64,000 nucleotides of DNA, taken from an uncultured Bacteroidota bacterium (GTDB taxonomy: Bacteria > Bacteroidota > Bacteroidia > Chitinophagales > Chitinophagaceae). The notes beneath the pieces are model-generated. The model was not told where the DNA came from, did no database searches, and saw only the letters and a program-made list of their open reading frames with translations. Positions 18,849-27,352 of the stretch are shown here, piece by piece. The stretch is taken from positions 62,001 through 126,000 of the forward strand of contig CAIJXT010000003.1 of assembly GCA_903824665.1 (NCBI GenBank), given 5' to 3'. A program made the position numbers and the translations under genes. Each line of letters begins with the position of its first letter. The first letter of the stretch is position 1.

Positions 18849-19628
18849 ATGATCAGCGTAATTATAGTGGAAGACGACCCGCGTGATAGCAATAATCTGC
18901 TGGAGCTACTGGGCAAAACTACAACCGAAGTAAGCGTACTGGCTGTCTGTACTACCGTAGAGGCAGCATATGCGAGCATACTGAAATTGAAGCCAGACCT
19001 GATCTTTCTGGATATAGATCTGGGAAAAGGTGAAACAGGTTTTGATCTGCTGCACAAATTCGACAAGCCCGATTTTGCTGTGGTATTCACTACTAATCAC
19101 ACCAGCACCAACAACACTATTTGTGCTATACGGGCCTGTGCGCTTGACTTCCGCCCCAAGCCGCTGATACAGGCCGATCTGGACGACGCGCTGAAACTGT
19201 ATCATGAGAATGTGGTACACGAAAACGGTCCGCTGCGCTCGCTGCATCACAACCTGAAATCTGCTAACAACCTTGTTGAGGAAATATGGATATCCGGAAC
19301 AGAAGGCAAGACAAGAATAGAACTCAAAAATATACTCTATTGCGAGTCAGACAATTCGTACACCATATTTCATCTGGCAACACCACAAACCCGGCTGAAA
19401 AAACTCACATCGTCTGTGAGTATAAAAGACTGGGAAAACAGCCTGGAAAGCTCTGATATCTGCCGGGTACATAATTGCTACCTTGTCAACCTAAGACACA
19501 TCAGCAAGTACAGCGCAAAGTGGAATGGCGCCCTGTTAACACTGAACAACGGGCAAGAGATTACAGTATCTAAAAGCAGGAAAGACAACCTAAAAAAAAG
19601 GTTGAAACTGTATACCGCAGCACACTGA
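18849..19628 (+). CDS. LytTR-family response regulator
   Basis: The 259-residue product has an N-terminal receiver domain (~1-125) with acidic pocket EDD (9-11), phospho-acceptor Asp55 in LIFLDIDLG and the conserved Lys in RPKP. A C-terminal LytTR DNA-binding domain (~155-259) begins near WISGTEGKTRIELKNILY. It is the partner of the upstream kinase (12-bp spacing, same operon). LytTR proteins bind direct repeats upstream of target genes; no such pair was identified here. The lipoprotein and small secreted protein that follow are possible targets or operon members, which is inference from position only. Confidence 0.92.
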   Translation: MISVIIVEDDPRDSNNLLELLGKTTTEVSVLAVCTTVEAAYASILKLKPDLIFLDIDLGKGETGFDLLHKFDKPDFAVVFTTNHTSTNNTICAIRACALDFRPKPLIQADLDDALKLYHENVVHENGPLRSLHHNLKSANNLVEEIWISGTEGKTRIELKNILYCESDNSYTIFHLATPQTRLKKLTSSVSIKDWENSLESSDICRVHNCYLVNLRHISKYSAKWNGALLTLNNGQEITVSKSRKDNLKKRLKLYTAAH

Positions 19629-19725
19629 ACCTGCCATTCTCAACTCAGGAACTGCTAACCTCAAGACCAATTTTTCATGGCTTTTGACCAACACTACATT
19701 CGTGTTGAATCAAAAAACAAACGTT

Positions 19726-20655
19726 ATGAAAAAAGTCAGCTTAGCATTCCCGATCCTCATTGCACTGCTTTGGGGTATCGGCACCGGTTGCAGCAAGCGA
19801 TCGGTCACACCGGTGTCTAACACCCTCTTTTACCTTGCCGAAGACTGCGGCAACGGACAGACAACCGTAAGCATAAACGGTACATCCAAACAGATCAGTC
19901 AGATTTTTAGCACCGCACCCAAATGCGGGGAGAAGAACACCGCATCGTTCCAACTGGCAGCCGGCACCTATGCCTATACCGTAACAGACAACAGTGGCAA
20001 CCGTTCGGGATCAATAACGGTAGAAGCCAACAAATGCAATACAGTCCGGATCACCTGCGACAGCTTTTCGACGAATATCCGGAATATCATATCGCAGGAA
20101 TATATCGACTCACTGCGGAAATGGGGAGTCATTATCCATCCCGGACAAACGCCTCCGGGCAACCTGAATGGTATCTACCGTTTTGCACCTACTACCTGCT
20201 CCCACCGCTGGAGTGCCGCAGACCATTACTACATAGGGCAAGTGATAGATGACTATAAATACCGGTTTGCCAACCAGACTGCGGACGCCATAACCGTATC
20301 GAAGAAAAACTACAGCGAAACAGATACGGCATCCGGCATTGCGGGATACATATCAGGATCGGGTAATGCCTTCACCATCTTCGGCAAAATATCCGGTGTG
20401 TCCAATTCAACACCTTACACTGAGGTTATGATCGTATCGGGCACGATGACACCATCAGGGATAGCAGACATGCAATATGGTTTTATCGTTACTGCCAAAA
20501 CAGGTGACCTCAGCAATACAGCCATAATTCCGGTAGGCACCGGCAGAGTATTTTATGACGGCGATGAGCTTTCTGAATACCTGGCTTCGTTCAGACCTGC
20601 AGCCGGTACCTCCATCGGCTATACTGTAGCCAACATGGCTGGTACAGGCAACTAA
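19726..20655 (+). CDS. Putative lipoprotein of unknown function
   Basis: From ATG 19726 the product is 309 residues; the in-frame TTG at 19684 would add 14 residues ahead of the signal. MKKVSLAFPILIALLWGIGTGC is a lipoprotein-type signal (Cys22), although Gly at -3 is not the usual residue. Residues ~30-120 look like a beta-rich carboxypeptidase-regulatory or Ig-like domain (LAAGTYAYTVTDNSGN). The rest, from NLNGIYRFAPTTCSHRW onward, resembles a beta-barrel or sheet domain without a recognised family. It lies 97 bp after the LytTR gene and may belong to the same regulon. Confidence 0.7.
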   Translation: MKKVSLAFPILIALLWGIGTGCSKRSVTPVSNTLFYLAEDCGNGQTTVSINGTSKQISQIFSTAPKCGEKNTASFQLAAGTYAYTVTDNSGNRSGSITVEANKCNTVRITCDSFSTNIRNIISQEYIDSLRKWGVIIHPGQTPPGNLNGIYRFAPTTCSHRWSAADHYYIGQVIDDYKYRFANQTADAITVSKKNYSETDTASGIAGYISGSGNAFTIFGKISGVSNSTPYTEVMIVSGTMTPSGIADMQYGFIVTAKTGDLSNTAIIPVGTGRVFYDGDELSEYLASFRPAAGTSIGYTVANMAGTGN

Positions 20656-20702
20656 ACTCTACACACAACAAAACATCATTCACTTCTCAAACAATCAATT
20701 TT

Positions 20703-21197
20703 ATGAAACATACAAATCAGATTTCCCGCATCCTCAACAACAGTATCGGCTCGTTCAACATGAAAGCCATCTTCAGCTCATTTGTAGTGTTGCTTTTTGC
20801 AATAACAGCCCATACAAAGGCAACAGCACAATGCAACAGCTACTACCAGGTAAAGGCTGAATATGAAGACCGTGGCTGGACGGTAAGTGCAGACCGGTAT
20901 TGCAATCTCACCCAGGGACAGAGTTCCGCAGCATTTTCGCACTATTTTTCTGAAAACTACAATTATGTGGTGGCAGCATTTGCCTGCGATGATGATGTGA
21001 GGGATGTGGACATTTTCCTGTACACAAGCGCTGGGTCTGTTTACTCTCAGGACAACCGCACCAGTTCGGTTGCGGTAATATCCACCTCTCCGCTCAGCTC
21101 GCGCTACCTGCAGGTGGTGTCCAGAAACTACTCTTCAGCTACCCCAAACTACGCGTCTCAGGTACGCATCCTGATCTTCTCTAAATACAGGCAATGA
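20703..21197 (+). CDS. Small secreted protein of unknown function
   Basis: The product is 164 residues from ATG 20703, or 145 from ATG 20760. The second start gives a more typical signal peptide (MKAIFSSFVVLLFAITAHTKATAQ); with the first, a 19-residue extension precedes it. The mature protein (~120 residues) has two conserved-looking Cys (CNSYYQVK and RYCNLTQGQS) and a pattern of alternating hydrophobic residues that suggests a small beta domain, with a VDIFLYTSAGSVY segment. No family was recognised. It is 47 bp downstream of the lipoprotein gene and ends at a convergent hairpin. Confidence 0.7.
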   Translation: MKHTNQISRILNNSIGSFNMKAIFSSFVVLLFAITAHTKATAQCNSYYQVKAEYEDRGWTVSADRYCNLTQGQSSAAFSHYFSENYNYVVAAFACDDDVRDVDIFLYTSAGSVYSQDNRTSSVAVISTSPLSSRYLQVVSRNYSSATPNYASQVRILIFSKYRQ

Positions 21198-21230
21198 CCT
21201 ATTTTGATTCGCAAGACCTATAGACCCTTT

Positions 21231-21261
21231 GTTCCGGATGCCCCCAGGTGGCATCCGGAAC
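21231..21261. other. Strong 12-bp hairpin between convergent genes
   Basis: Perfect inverted repeat with arms 21231-21242 and 21250-21261 (core TTCCGGATGCC) and a 7-nt loop, lying between the convergent stop codons at 21197 and 21269. There is no T run on either side, so it is not a classical intrinsic terminator. It may act as a 3'-end stability structure or a bidirectional terminator. Confidence 0.6.
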
Positions 21262-21268
21262 TGCCAAT

Positions 21269-21817
21269 TCAGAAATATTCCAGCAGTCCGTTCATCAGTT
21301 GTTGCCATTCCTTTACGTCCAATCCGTGCCATACATCGCTTTCATCAGTTATGTTGTTCCGCCCATGGTAGGTAGCAATCAATGATATACCCTGCCGCTC
21401 TACCACAATTGTAGAGGTATCGGTACCGGCGGTGCTGGCAACTGAGCCTGATTGCTGGGTTGGCGACAACCTGATTGCAAATGTCTCTGCGTTCTGGTCG
21501 GGATAGTCGTCATATTCCAATGCGTCGATAGTAAACCAATCAACATCAGCAGCGTTATCAGATCCATCGATGTGTATCACAATATGATCTGTACGGCGCA
21601 TATGCCTTGATACCGGATGCCCATGATGATCGGCCAGCCTGAAGTGTACCCTGCTTAAATTGCCATATTTCGCCCAGTTGTTCACATCGAGCAGCCTATC
21701 CTTGGCATCTACAAAAAGATCTTCTGCATCCTCGGTCGTTTCTGCCGGCATACTGTGTGTAATATCCGTAGCCACACCCGCTGTGTTTTGGGGTACCAGA
21801 TAATGATTGTCCTGCAT
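21269..21817 (-). CDS. Conserved hypothetical cytoplasmic protein
   Basis: The product is 182 residues from ATG 21817 (MQDNHYLVPQ). A longer in-frame extension to 22009 is not credible because its codons look non-coding. It has no signal peptide or membrane segment and is acidic. Landmarks are AEDLFVDAKDRLLDVNNWAK (~30-50), RTDHIVIHIDG and DVDWFTIDALEYDDYPDQNAE, and a C-terminal VKEWQQLMNGLLEYF helix. Similar-looking proteins occur in Chitinophagaceae, from general knowledge, without known function. A promoter-like element (TTG at 21856-21858, TATCTTTC at 21833-21840, one mismatch in the -7 box) lies just upstream. Confidence 0.75.
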   Translation of the reverse strand: MQDNHYLVPQNTAGVATDITHSMPAETTEDAEDLFVDAKDRLLDVNNWAKYGNLSRVHFRLADHHGHPVSRHMRRTDHIVIHIDGSDNAADVDWFTIDALEYDDYPDQNAETFAIRLSPTQQSGSVASTAGTDTSTIVVERQGISLIATYHGRNNITDESDVWHGLDVKEWQQLMNGLLEYF

Positions 21818-21832
21818 GGAACTAATTTTATC

Positions 21833-21858
21833 GAAAGATATAGAAAATATCGTGCCAA
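21833..21858 (-). promoter_or_regulatory. Near-consensus promoter for the conserved hypothetical gene
   Basis: Minus strand: TTG (plus 21856-21858), a 15-bp spacer, and TATCTTTC (plus 21833-21840), one mismatch from TAnnTTTG. It ends 15 nt before the start codon. Confidence 0.4.
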
Positions 21859-22206
21859 AAATGATATGAAATATCCCATTGTGGTTCCGGGCCGGGAGCA
21901 ATGCATGTGTGCCGGCCCGGATCGGCGCTGAACATAAAACCCTGCCCATCCAGTGAGAAAGACCGCTGTAATTGCACCGGCAGCCTGAAATCAGTAGCCT
22001 GCCACCCAATGATAATAATATTCCATGTACCCCTTAATCTTTGGTACTGAATGAGTATTTTTGCCCACATTAAAAAAGCAAACCAGGACTAATGACTGAT
22101 TAATATATACCTGCAAATGCTGTGACCGGCCATCGGCCAATGTAAAAACAGCTTTCTGTATGTCTATGTTTCAGCCATGCTAAAAGGAAATTCAAGACTA
22201 TAACAG
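21859..22206. other. Divergent intergenic region with no recognised feature
   Basis: About 350 bp separates the leftward hypothetical gene from the rightward MBOAT gene. Open frames here are short and without coding character. No strong promoter for the MBOAT gene was found; its start at 22207 has no TAnnTTTG box close by. Confidence 0.4.
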
Positions 22207-23682
22207 ATGTTATTTAACTCTTTTGCTTTTGCAATATTCTTTATAGTAGTAACACTGCTTTATTTCCTCCTTCCGCACAAGTCTCGTTGGTGGTGGCTAT
22301 TGGCCGCGTCGTGTTTTTTCTATATGTTTTTCAAGCCTGAGTTTATTCTCATTCTGGCTTTTACAATTGTAATAGATTACTACGCCGGTATACTGATAGC
22401 GCAGCAGACTGAAAAAAGCCGGAAACGCCGATATCTGATCATGAGCCTTATTGCCAACATCGGCATTCTGGCGGTTTTCAAATACTACAACTTCATCAAT
22501 GGCAATATTACCGGACTGGCTACACTGGTGGGGATGAAGAACCCCATACCGTACCTGGATATGGTATTGCCGATAGGGCTATCGTTTCACACCTTTCAGG
22601 CTATGAGCTATACCATAGAGGTGTACCGGGGCAAGCAGCAGGCAGAGCGGCACTTCGGTATCTATTCGCTCTATGTGATGTTTTACCCGCAGCTGGTAGC
22701 CGGCCCCATAGAACGGCCTCAAAACATGCTGCACCAGTTTCACGAGCGGCATAAATTCAACTACCCTGATTTTGCTAGCGGCATGCGACTGATAGGCTGG
22801 GGACTATTCAAGAAAGTGGTGATAGCAGACCGTCTTGCAGGTATCACAGATCCCATATTCACCAATCCACAGCAATACTCGGCGGTAGCGTTGCTGATGG
22901 GCAGCATCTTCTTTTCCTTCCAGATTTTCTGCGACTTCTCCGGCTATTCAGACATTGCTATCGGCACGGGCCGGGTAATGGGCTTCAAGCTCATGCGCAA
23001 TTTCGACCGGCCTTATTCTGCGGGCTCGGTCGATGAGTTCTGGAAGCGCTGGCACATCTCTTTGTCTACCTGGTTTAAAGACTATCTGTACATACCATTG
23101 GGCGGCAACCGGGTAAGTGTGAGCAGGCGATATGTGAACCTGGTGATCGTATTTATGCTCAGCGGGCTATGGCATGGCGCCAACTGGACATTTATCATTT
23201 GGGGTGCACTGCACAGCATGTTTGTAGTGGTAGGTGGCATCACCCGTGATGCACGCAACAAGATCACCAGAGTCATTGGCCTGGACAAGATAGGCTGGCT
23301 GAATGCCAATATCGAAAAACTGACCACTTTCCTGCTGGTGTCTGTGGCGTGGGTGTTTTTCAGGGCCAATGGTGTAGGCAAGGCATTGAGCATCTTTAAG
23401 CGCATGGGCGGCATTTTTACAGAGCTTGCTGCCATAGGCAAAGACGGCAAACTGCTGGCAGGTAAATATCTGGCAAACGTGCAGGTGAGTACTATAATGT
23501 GGAGCATTGTTTGCATCGGATTTATGGAGACGGTACACTATGTACAGGGCAAGGGCAGCATTAATGCGCTGATCAGCCGGCAACCACTGGCGGTGCGCTG
23601 GGCGGTGTATTACTTTTTTGCTTTCTGCATTCTATATTTTGGGGTTTTTGAAAAACGTGAATTCATCTATTTTCAGTTCTAA
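22207..23682 (+). CDS. MBOAT family O-acyltransferase (AlgI/DltB type)
   Basis: The 491-residue polytopic inner-membrane protein has about eleven hydrophobic segments. The family signature is clear: LPIGLSFHTFQAMSY (~118-132), FYPQLVAGPIERP, CDFSGYSDIAIG, RWHISLSTWFKDYLYIPLGG and LSGLWHGANWTFIIWG with the catalytic His near residue 323. MBOAT proteins of this kind move acyl groups across the membrane to extracellular polysaccharides or teichoic-acid-like polymers. The substrate cannot be deduced. The next gene, 3 bp on, encodes an SGNH-type protein, the usual partner that completes transfer or attaches the acyl group to the glycan. Confidence 0.93.
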   Translation: MLFNSFAFAIFFIVVTLLYFLLPHKSRWWWLLAASCFFYMFFKPEFILILAFTIVIDYYAGILIAQQTEKSRKRRYLIMSLIANIGILAVFKYYNFINGNITGLATLVGMKNPIPYLDMVLPIGLSFHTFQAMSYTIEVYRGKQQAERHFGIYSLYVMFYPQLVAGPIERPQNMLHQFHERHKFNYPDFASGMRLIGWGLFKKVVIADRLAGITDPIFTNPQQYSAVALLMGSIFFSFQIFCDFSGYSDIAIGTGRVMGFKLMRNFDRPYSAGSVDEFWKRWHISLSTWFKDYLYIPLGGNRVSVSRRYVNLVIVFMLSGLWHGANWTFIIWGALHSMFVVVGGITRDARNKITRVIGLDKIGWLNANIEKLTTFLLVSVAWVFFRANGVGKALSIFKRMGGIFTELAAIGKDGKLLAGKYLANVQVSTIMWSIVCIGFMETVHYVQGKGSINALISRQPLAVRWAVYYFFAFCILYFGVFEKREFIYFQF

Positions 23683-23685
23683 GGC

Positions 23686-24627
23686 ATGAAGAAATTAATA
23701 ACCATATCAATACTGGTACTGATACCGCTGGCTATGCTGCAGTGGCTCAGTTCGATTGTTGACAAGGGTTTGCGCTATGCCAAGATGCCTTATTCGAGCC
23801 TGAACGATGTGTACAACGGCCGGGTGAACGCTGACGTGATCATGCTTGGCTCGTCGCGTGCGGTGTTCCATATTTCGCCCCGCATACTGGACTCCGTGCT
23901 GCAAAAGAACACCTATAATATTGGTGTAAACGGCTGGAGCTTCCATATGCAGTACACCATTTTCAGGCTGTACATGCAGCACAACAAAAAGCCGAAATAC
24001 ATCATTCAGGTAGTAGACCCCAACCTGTTTACCGATAAGGCGGTTTTCTACAAGTACGAGAATTTTTTGCCTTATGCCAGCGATACGCTGGTGCGCCGCG
24101 CCACAGCCCGGTATCAGGGTAGCTTCACCATTCCGGAGCTGTACTTCCCGCTGTTCAAGTACAACAATCACTTTGACCTGGTGAAGAAAGGTGTGCGCCT
24201 GTACTTTGGCGCTCAGGACGAACCTACCGGCGACTACAAGGGCTACTATGCTCACGAGGCTGTATGGGACAGCAGCTTTGAGCGGTTTGGCGATGCCAAC
24301 CCGGACAGGTATTACAAAGAACGCAACCCGGAGATCATACACGAGTTTGAGCAGTATCTGGCTTTCTGCAAGGCCAATGATATCAAGGTCATCATGGTAT
24401 TCACGCCTATGTACCACGAGCATCTGGCACTTATAAACCACCTCGATAAGATAAAGGGCATGTTTAGCGGCTACTCGAAACAATACGATATGCCCTACCT
24501 GGATTATACCGCCGACACCGTAAGCCGCTCCAAACAAAACTTCTTCGACTCACAACATCTGAACAAGCGTGGATCCACACTTTTCAGTTATACACTGGCA
24601 AACGACCTGAAAAACTACATACACTAA
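23686..24627 (+). CDS. SGNH-type hydrolase/acyltransferase partner of the MBOAT protein
   Basis: The 313-residue product has an N-terminal membrane anchor or uncleaved signal (~4-25) and an extracytoplasmic SGNH-like domain. Block I is visible as MLGSSRAVFHISP (Ser57 is the likely nucleophile) and the final Asp-x-x-His as DSQHLNKRG (Asp288, His291). A GVNGWSFHMQY segment could be the Gly block. DltD- and AlgX/J-like proteins next to MBOAT genes finish O-acylation of surface polymers. The 3-bp gap to the MBOAT gene indicates translational coupling. A role in acylating an exopolysaccharide or lipopolysaccharide is inference. Confidence 0.82.
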   Translation: MKKLITISILVLIPLAMLQWLSSIVDKGLRYAKMPYSSLNDVYNGRVNADVIMLGSSRAVFHISPRILDSVLQKNTYNIGVNGWSFHMQYTIFRLYMQHNKKPKYIIQVVDPNLFTDKAVFYKYENFLPYASDTLVRRATARYQGSFTIPELYFPLFKYNNHFDLVKKGVRLYFGAQDEPTGDYKGYYAHEAVWDSSFERFGDANPDRYYKERNPEIIHEFEQYLAFCKANDIKVIMVFTPMYHEHLALINHLDKIKGMFSGYSKQYDMPYLDYTADTVSRSKQNFFDSQHLNKRGSTLFSYTLANDLKNYIH

Positions 24628-24683
24628 GTTTGCCTCTGCAACAAGGGTACACCACAACATGTATACCGTTTTCGGTTTTCGCT

Positions 24684-24691
24684 TACCTTTG
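24684..24691 (+). promoter_or_regulatory. -7 box (TACCTTTG) 4 nt before a start codon
   Basis: Perfect TAnnTTTG ending 4 nt before ATG 24696. No TTG at the expected -33 position. It predicts a leaderless mRNA for the hydratase gene and supports ATG 24696 over the in-frame TTG at 24630. Confidence 0.65.
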
Positions 24692-24695
24692 GATC

Positions 24696-25472
24696 ATGGC
24701 AACAGTACTTCTGAACAAGGATAATGGCGTGGGCTACATAACCCTCAACCGCCCTGACAAATACAACAGCTACAACCGCGATATGGCTATGGAGCTGCAG
24801 CAGCATCTGGACGACTGCGCCGCAGACGATACCGTGCGCTGCATATATCTGACCGGTGCAGGCAAGGGCTTCTGCTCTGGTCAGGACTTGTCTGAAGCCA
24901 TGAACCCCAGCCCGGAAGATTTTGAGCGTATGGTACGCGAGCACTACAATGCTACTATCATGCGGCTGCGTACTATAGAAAAACCTATAATAGCTGCTGT
25001 GAACGGCGTAGCAGCAGGTGCAGGTGCGAATATAGCGCTGGCATGCGATATAGTGCTTGCCGCTGAGAGTGCATCCTTCATACAGGCGTTCAGCAAAATA
25101 GGGCTGATACCCGACAGTGGCGGCACGTACTTTCTGCCACGCCTGGTAGGCATGCAGCGGGCGGCCGCACTGATGATGACCGGCGACAAAGTACCCGCAG
25201 CAGAAGCCGTAGCTATGGGTATGATCTACAAAAGCTACCCTGATGAGACCTTTGAAGCGGACTCCAAAAAAATGGCGGTAACCCTTGCCCAAATGCCTAC
25301 GCTGGGTATCGGCCTTACCAAACGCCTGCTGAATGCGACCTATAGCAACTCAATAGAGGGCCAGCTCGCTCTCGAAAAAGAAACGCAGGTGATAGCCGGC
25401 GGATCTGAAGATTTCAGAGAAGGGGTACTGGCATTTCTGGAGAAACGCAAACCCGCTTTTAAAGGCAAATAG
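24696..25472 (+). CDS. Enoyl-CoA hydratase/isomerase, PaaG-like
   Basis: The 258-residue crotonase-fold enzyme has the oxyanion-hole segments GAGKGFCSGQDL (~51-62) and AVNGVAAGAGANIALACD (~104-121), and a DSGGTYFLPRLVG segment (~139-151). The GQDL form and the Asp before SGGT, in place of a hydratase Glu, match the PaaG (ring-1,2-epoxyphenylacetyl-CoA isomerase) branch. That branch also includes delta3-delta2-enoyl-CoA isomerases. No other phenylacetate genes are near, so a general fatty-acid isomerase role is just as likely. Cytoplasmic; transcribed alone. Confidence 0.88.
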   Translation: MATVLLNKDNGVGYITLNRPDKYNSYNRDMAMELQQHLDDCAADDTVRCIYLTGAGKGFCSGQDLSEAMNPSPEDFERMVREHYNATIMRLRTIEKPIIAAVNGVAAGAGANIALACDIVLAAESASFIQAFSKIGLIPDSGGTYFLPRLVGMQRAAALMMTGDKVPAAEAVAMGMIYKSYPDETFEADSKKMAVTLAQMPTLGIGLTKRLLNATYSNSIEGQLALEKETQVIAGGSEDFREGVLAFLEKRKPAFKGK

Positions 25473-25756
25473 CATACTGCCATTTTTCCGTTACACAAAT
25501 GCCGAAATGCTGATCCAGCGGGTGTTATAGCTGATCGATGTATACAACCTTTGTCCACCATTTGAGCCGCGGTGGTGCACTTATTGTGCTGTGTCTGCGT
25601 GCGTGCGGTACAACAGAATTGATACATTTTCCTCCCCCTTTTTGGGTTTTAACAAGAATCTTACGAATAACAGGTGCAATGCATAAATAAATGTTAACCA
25701 CCCCTTAGTGGCATGAAATTTGAAAGTGAAGAAGAAACCAAAAAACTTTCAAAATC

Positions 25757-26776
25757 ATGAAAAAGAATTTTCTCCTCGCCATGCTGATCACAGCATCCAC
25801 CACCACACTTTTTGCACAGCCTACACTTACTAAGGCTACCAACAACCCTGTAGCCGGGGATGTATTCTATGGGTATACGGTTGACACGACCGGAGTAAAC
25901 AAGGGTGCTACCGGTGCCAACGTCACCTGGGCGCTGAGCACCATCGTAAAGAACGATAGTGATACGACATCGTACTACACGTGCGTCGCCACTCCCTATT
26001 GCGACTCTTTTCCCGGAGCCAACATCGCAATGCTGAATAACAGTGACTACTCCTATGGCGTATCAGGCACCAACGGCATAGAAGTGATTGGCGCTTACTC
26101 CGGAGGCAATGTGCTCCATATGTCTAACAACTCTACACTGACCCGCTTCCCGCTTTCTTTTGGCACTACTTTTAATGATACTTTCAGTACCGAGATTAGC
26201 ATGATGGGTACAGACATCTACATTACAGGATATAACACCCATACTGCTGATGCATGGGGTAAACTGATTCTTCCCAATGGCACATTCAACAATGTACTGC
26301 GGGTAAAGACAGTGTCTATTATGAAAGACAGTGTAAACTTTATGGGCATGCCCAATGTAAACGTAAACCAGAATGAAAGCTACAACTGGTATGTGTCTGG
26401 TTTCCATTCGCCGCTGCTGACCGTAAACTACGATACTACAGGCGGTACAATGCATGTGATCGATGCCAAATACTATAAATATACCGGCAGCACTACGGGA
26501 GTAAAAGACCGGGTAGCACAAACAGGTGCGCTGACTATTTTCCCTAATCCGGCCAGTGAGCAGGTGACTATCCGACTCAGCAACACAGGTGTGGCAGCTA
26601 CCATCACCATACTGGATATGACCGGCCAGATCGTGACAAGCATAACTGACGACCAGCCCAAAGATGGCACGCACGATGTGCAGGTGCCGATAGCCAATCT
26701 GCCCAACGGTATCTATATGGTACACGTGCAGAGCGAAGGTGCAACACTATCGGGCAGATTTAGCGTGGTACGTTAA
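25757..26776 (+). CDS. Secreted protein with T9SS type A sorting domain
   Basis: The 339-residue product has a signal peptide (MKKNFLLAMLITASTTTLFAQ) and a ~220-residue central domain without recognised family. The C-terminal T9SS type A sorting domain (~255-339) shows LTIFPNPASEQVTI, TILDMTGQIV and LPNGIYMVHV. It should cross the outer membrane through the T9SS, of which gldKLMN in this window form part. The central domain is Thr/Asn-rich with few Cys; an adhesive or structural role is possible. It is transcribed alone and ends in a terminator. Confidence 0.88.
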   Translation: MKKNFLLAMLITASTTTLFAQPTLTKATNNPVAGDVFYGYTVDTTGVNKGATGANVTWALSTIVKNDSDTTSYYTCVATPYCDSFPGANIAMLNNSDYSYGVSGTNGIEVIGAYSGGNVLHMSNNSTLTRFPLSFGTTFNDTFSTEISMMGTDIYITGYNTHTADAWGKLILPNGTFNNVLRVKTVSIMKDSVNFMGMPNVNVNQNESYNWYVSGFHSPLLTVNYDTTGGTMHVIDAKYYKYTGSTTGVKDRVAQTGALTIFPNPASEQVTIRLSNTGVAATITILDMTGQIVTSITDDQPKDGTHDVQVPIANLPNGIYMVHVQSEGATLSGRFSVVR

Positions 26777-26802
26777 TATTTACAACACCCGATTTGACAT
26801 AT

Positions 26803-26837
26803 TGGCCGCTCCCGGATTGGGGGGCGGCCATTTTTTT
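26803..26837 (+). terminator. Terminator of the type A cargo gene
   Basis: GC-rich stem (arms 26804-26813 and 26820-26829, including GGCCG/CGGCC, with one G-T pair) and a 6-nt loop, followed by seven T residues from 26831. Confidence 0.85.
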
Positions 26838-27335
26838 ACTGTCCACGAAACGCTTCGGAAGGTCGTAATCGACGGAATTGCGCACTTTTGTATAAATTTT
26901 CAGCTGAATGGCATTTTGAATGTAATCAATTGAATGTAAATACAATATACAAAATATATTACAACATTTTTGCGCAAAAATTGCGCACTCTTTTCCCACT
27001 TTAAATCATTTCACTTTAAATTGCTATTGACCTCAGCATTGCCGCGGATAGCCATTTTTAGGACCCAAGCGCACATCTCACTTTCTATACCCTGAATTTC
27101 GGATAAAAAACGGATCCAGGCAAAACGAAAATCTATGATGTGCAGCTATGTGTATATCATAGAAAATATTTTTGGCGGCTTATCTGGTTTCGGCGGTGGT
27201 GACCATTGGGGTGGGAAGCGTTTAATAGTGTTCAGGGCGGAAGGCAAAAAAACAACTATTGCTTATTAACACTACAGGTGGATAAATATATTGTTGCCAA
27301 TGTGTAACGGATACCTGATGGTGGATGATAAGCGC
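26838..27335. other. Intergenic region without recognised gene
   Basis: About 500 bp, AT-rich at the left. The octamer TTGCGCAC occurs twice (near 26879 and 26980). No gene, RNA or promoter with both elements was recognised; the DUF4271 promoter box starts at 27336. Confidence 0.4.
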
Positions 27336-27343
27336 TAATTTTG
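27336..27343 (+). promoter_or_regulatory. -7 box (TAATTTTG) 9 nt before a start codon
   Basis: Perfect TAnnTTTG ending 9 nt before ATG 27353 of the DUF4271 gene; no consensus -33 TTG. The in-frame TTG at 27341 lies inside the box and is not a plausible start. Confidence 0.55.
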
Positions 27344-27352
27344 CAGCCGGCG

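Noticed and set aside
23707-24537. 276-codon minus-strand open frame
   Set aside because: Antisense to the SGNH gene, which has catalytic motifs and a coupled start.
27341-27352. TTG start for the DUF4271 gene
   Set aside because: The TTG is inside the -7 box; ATG 27353 starts the signal segment.
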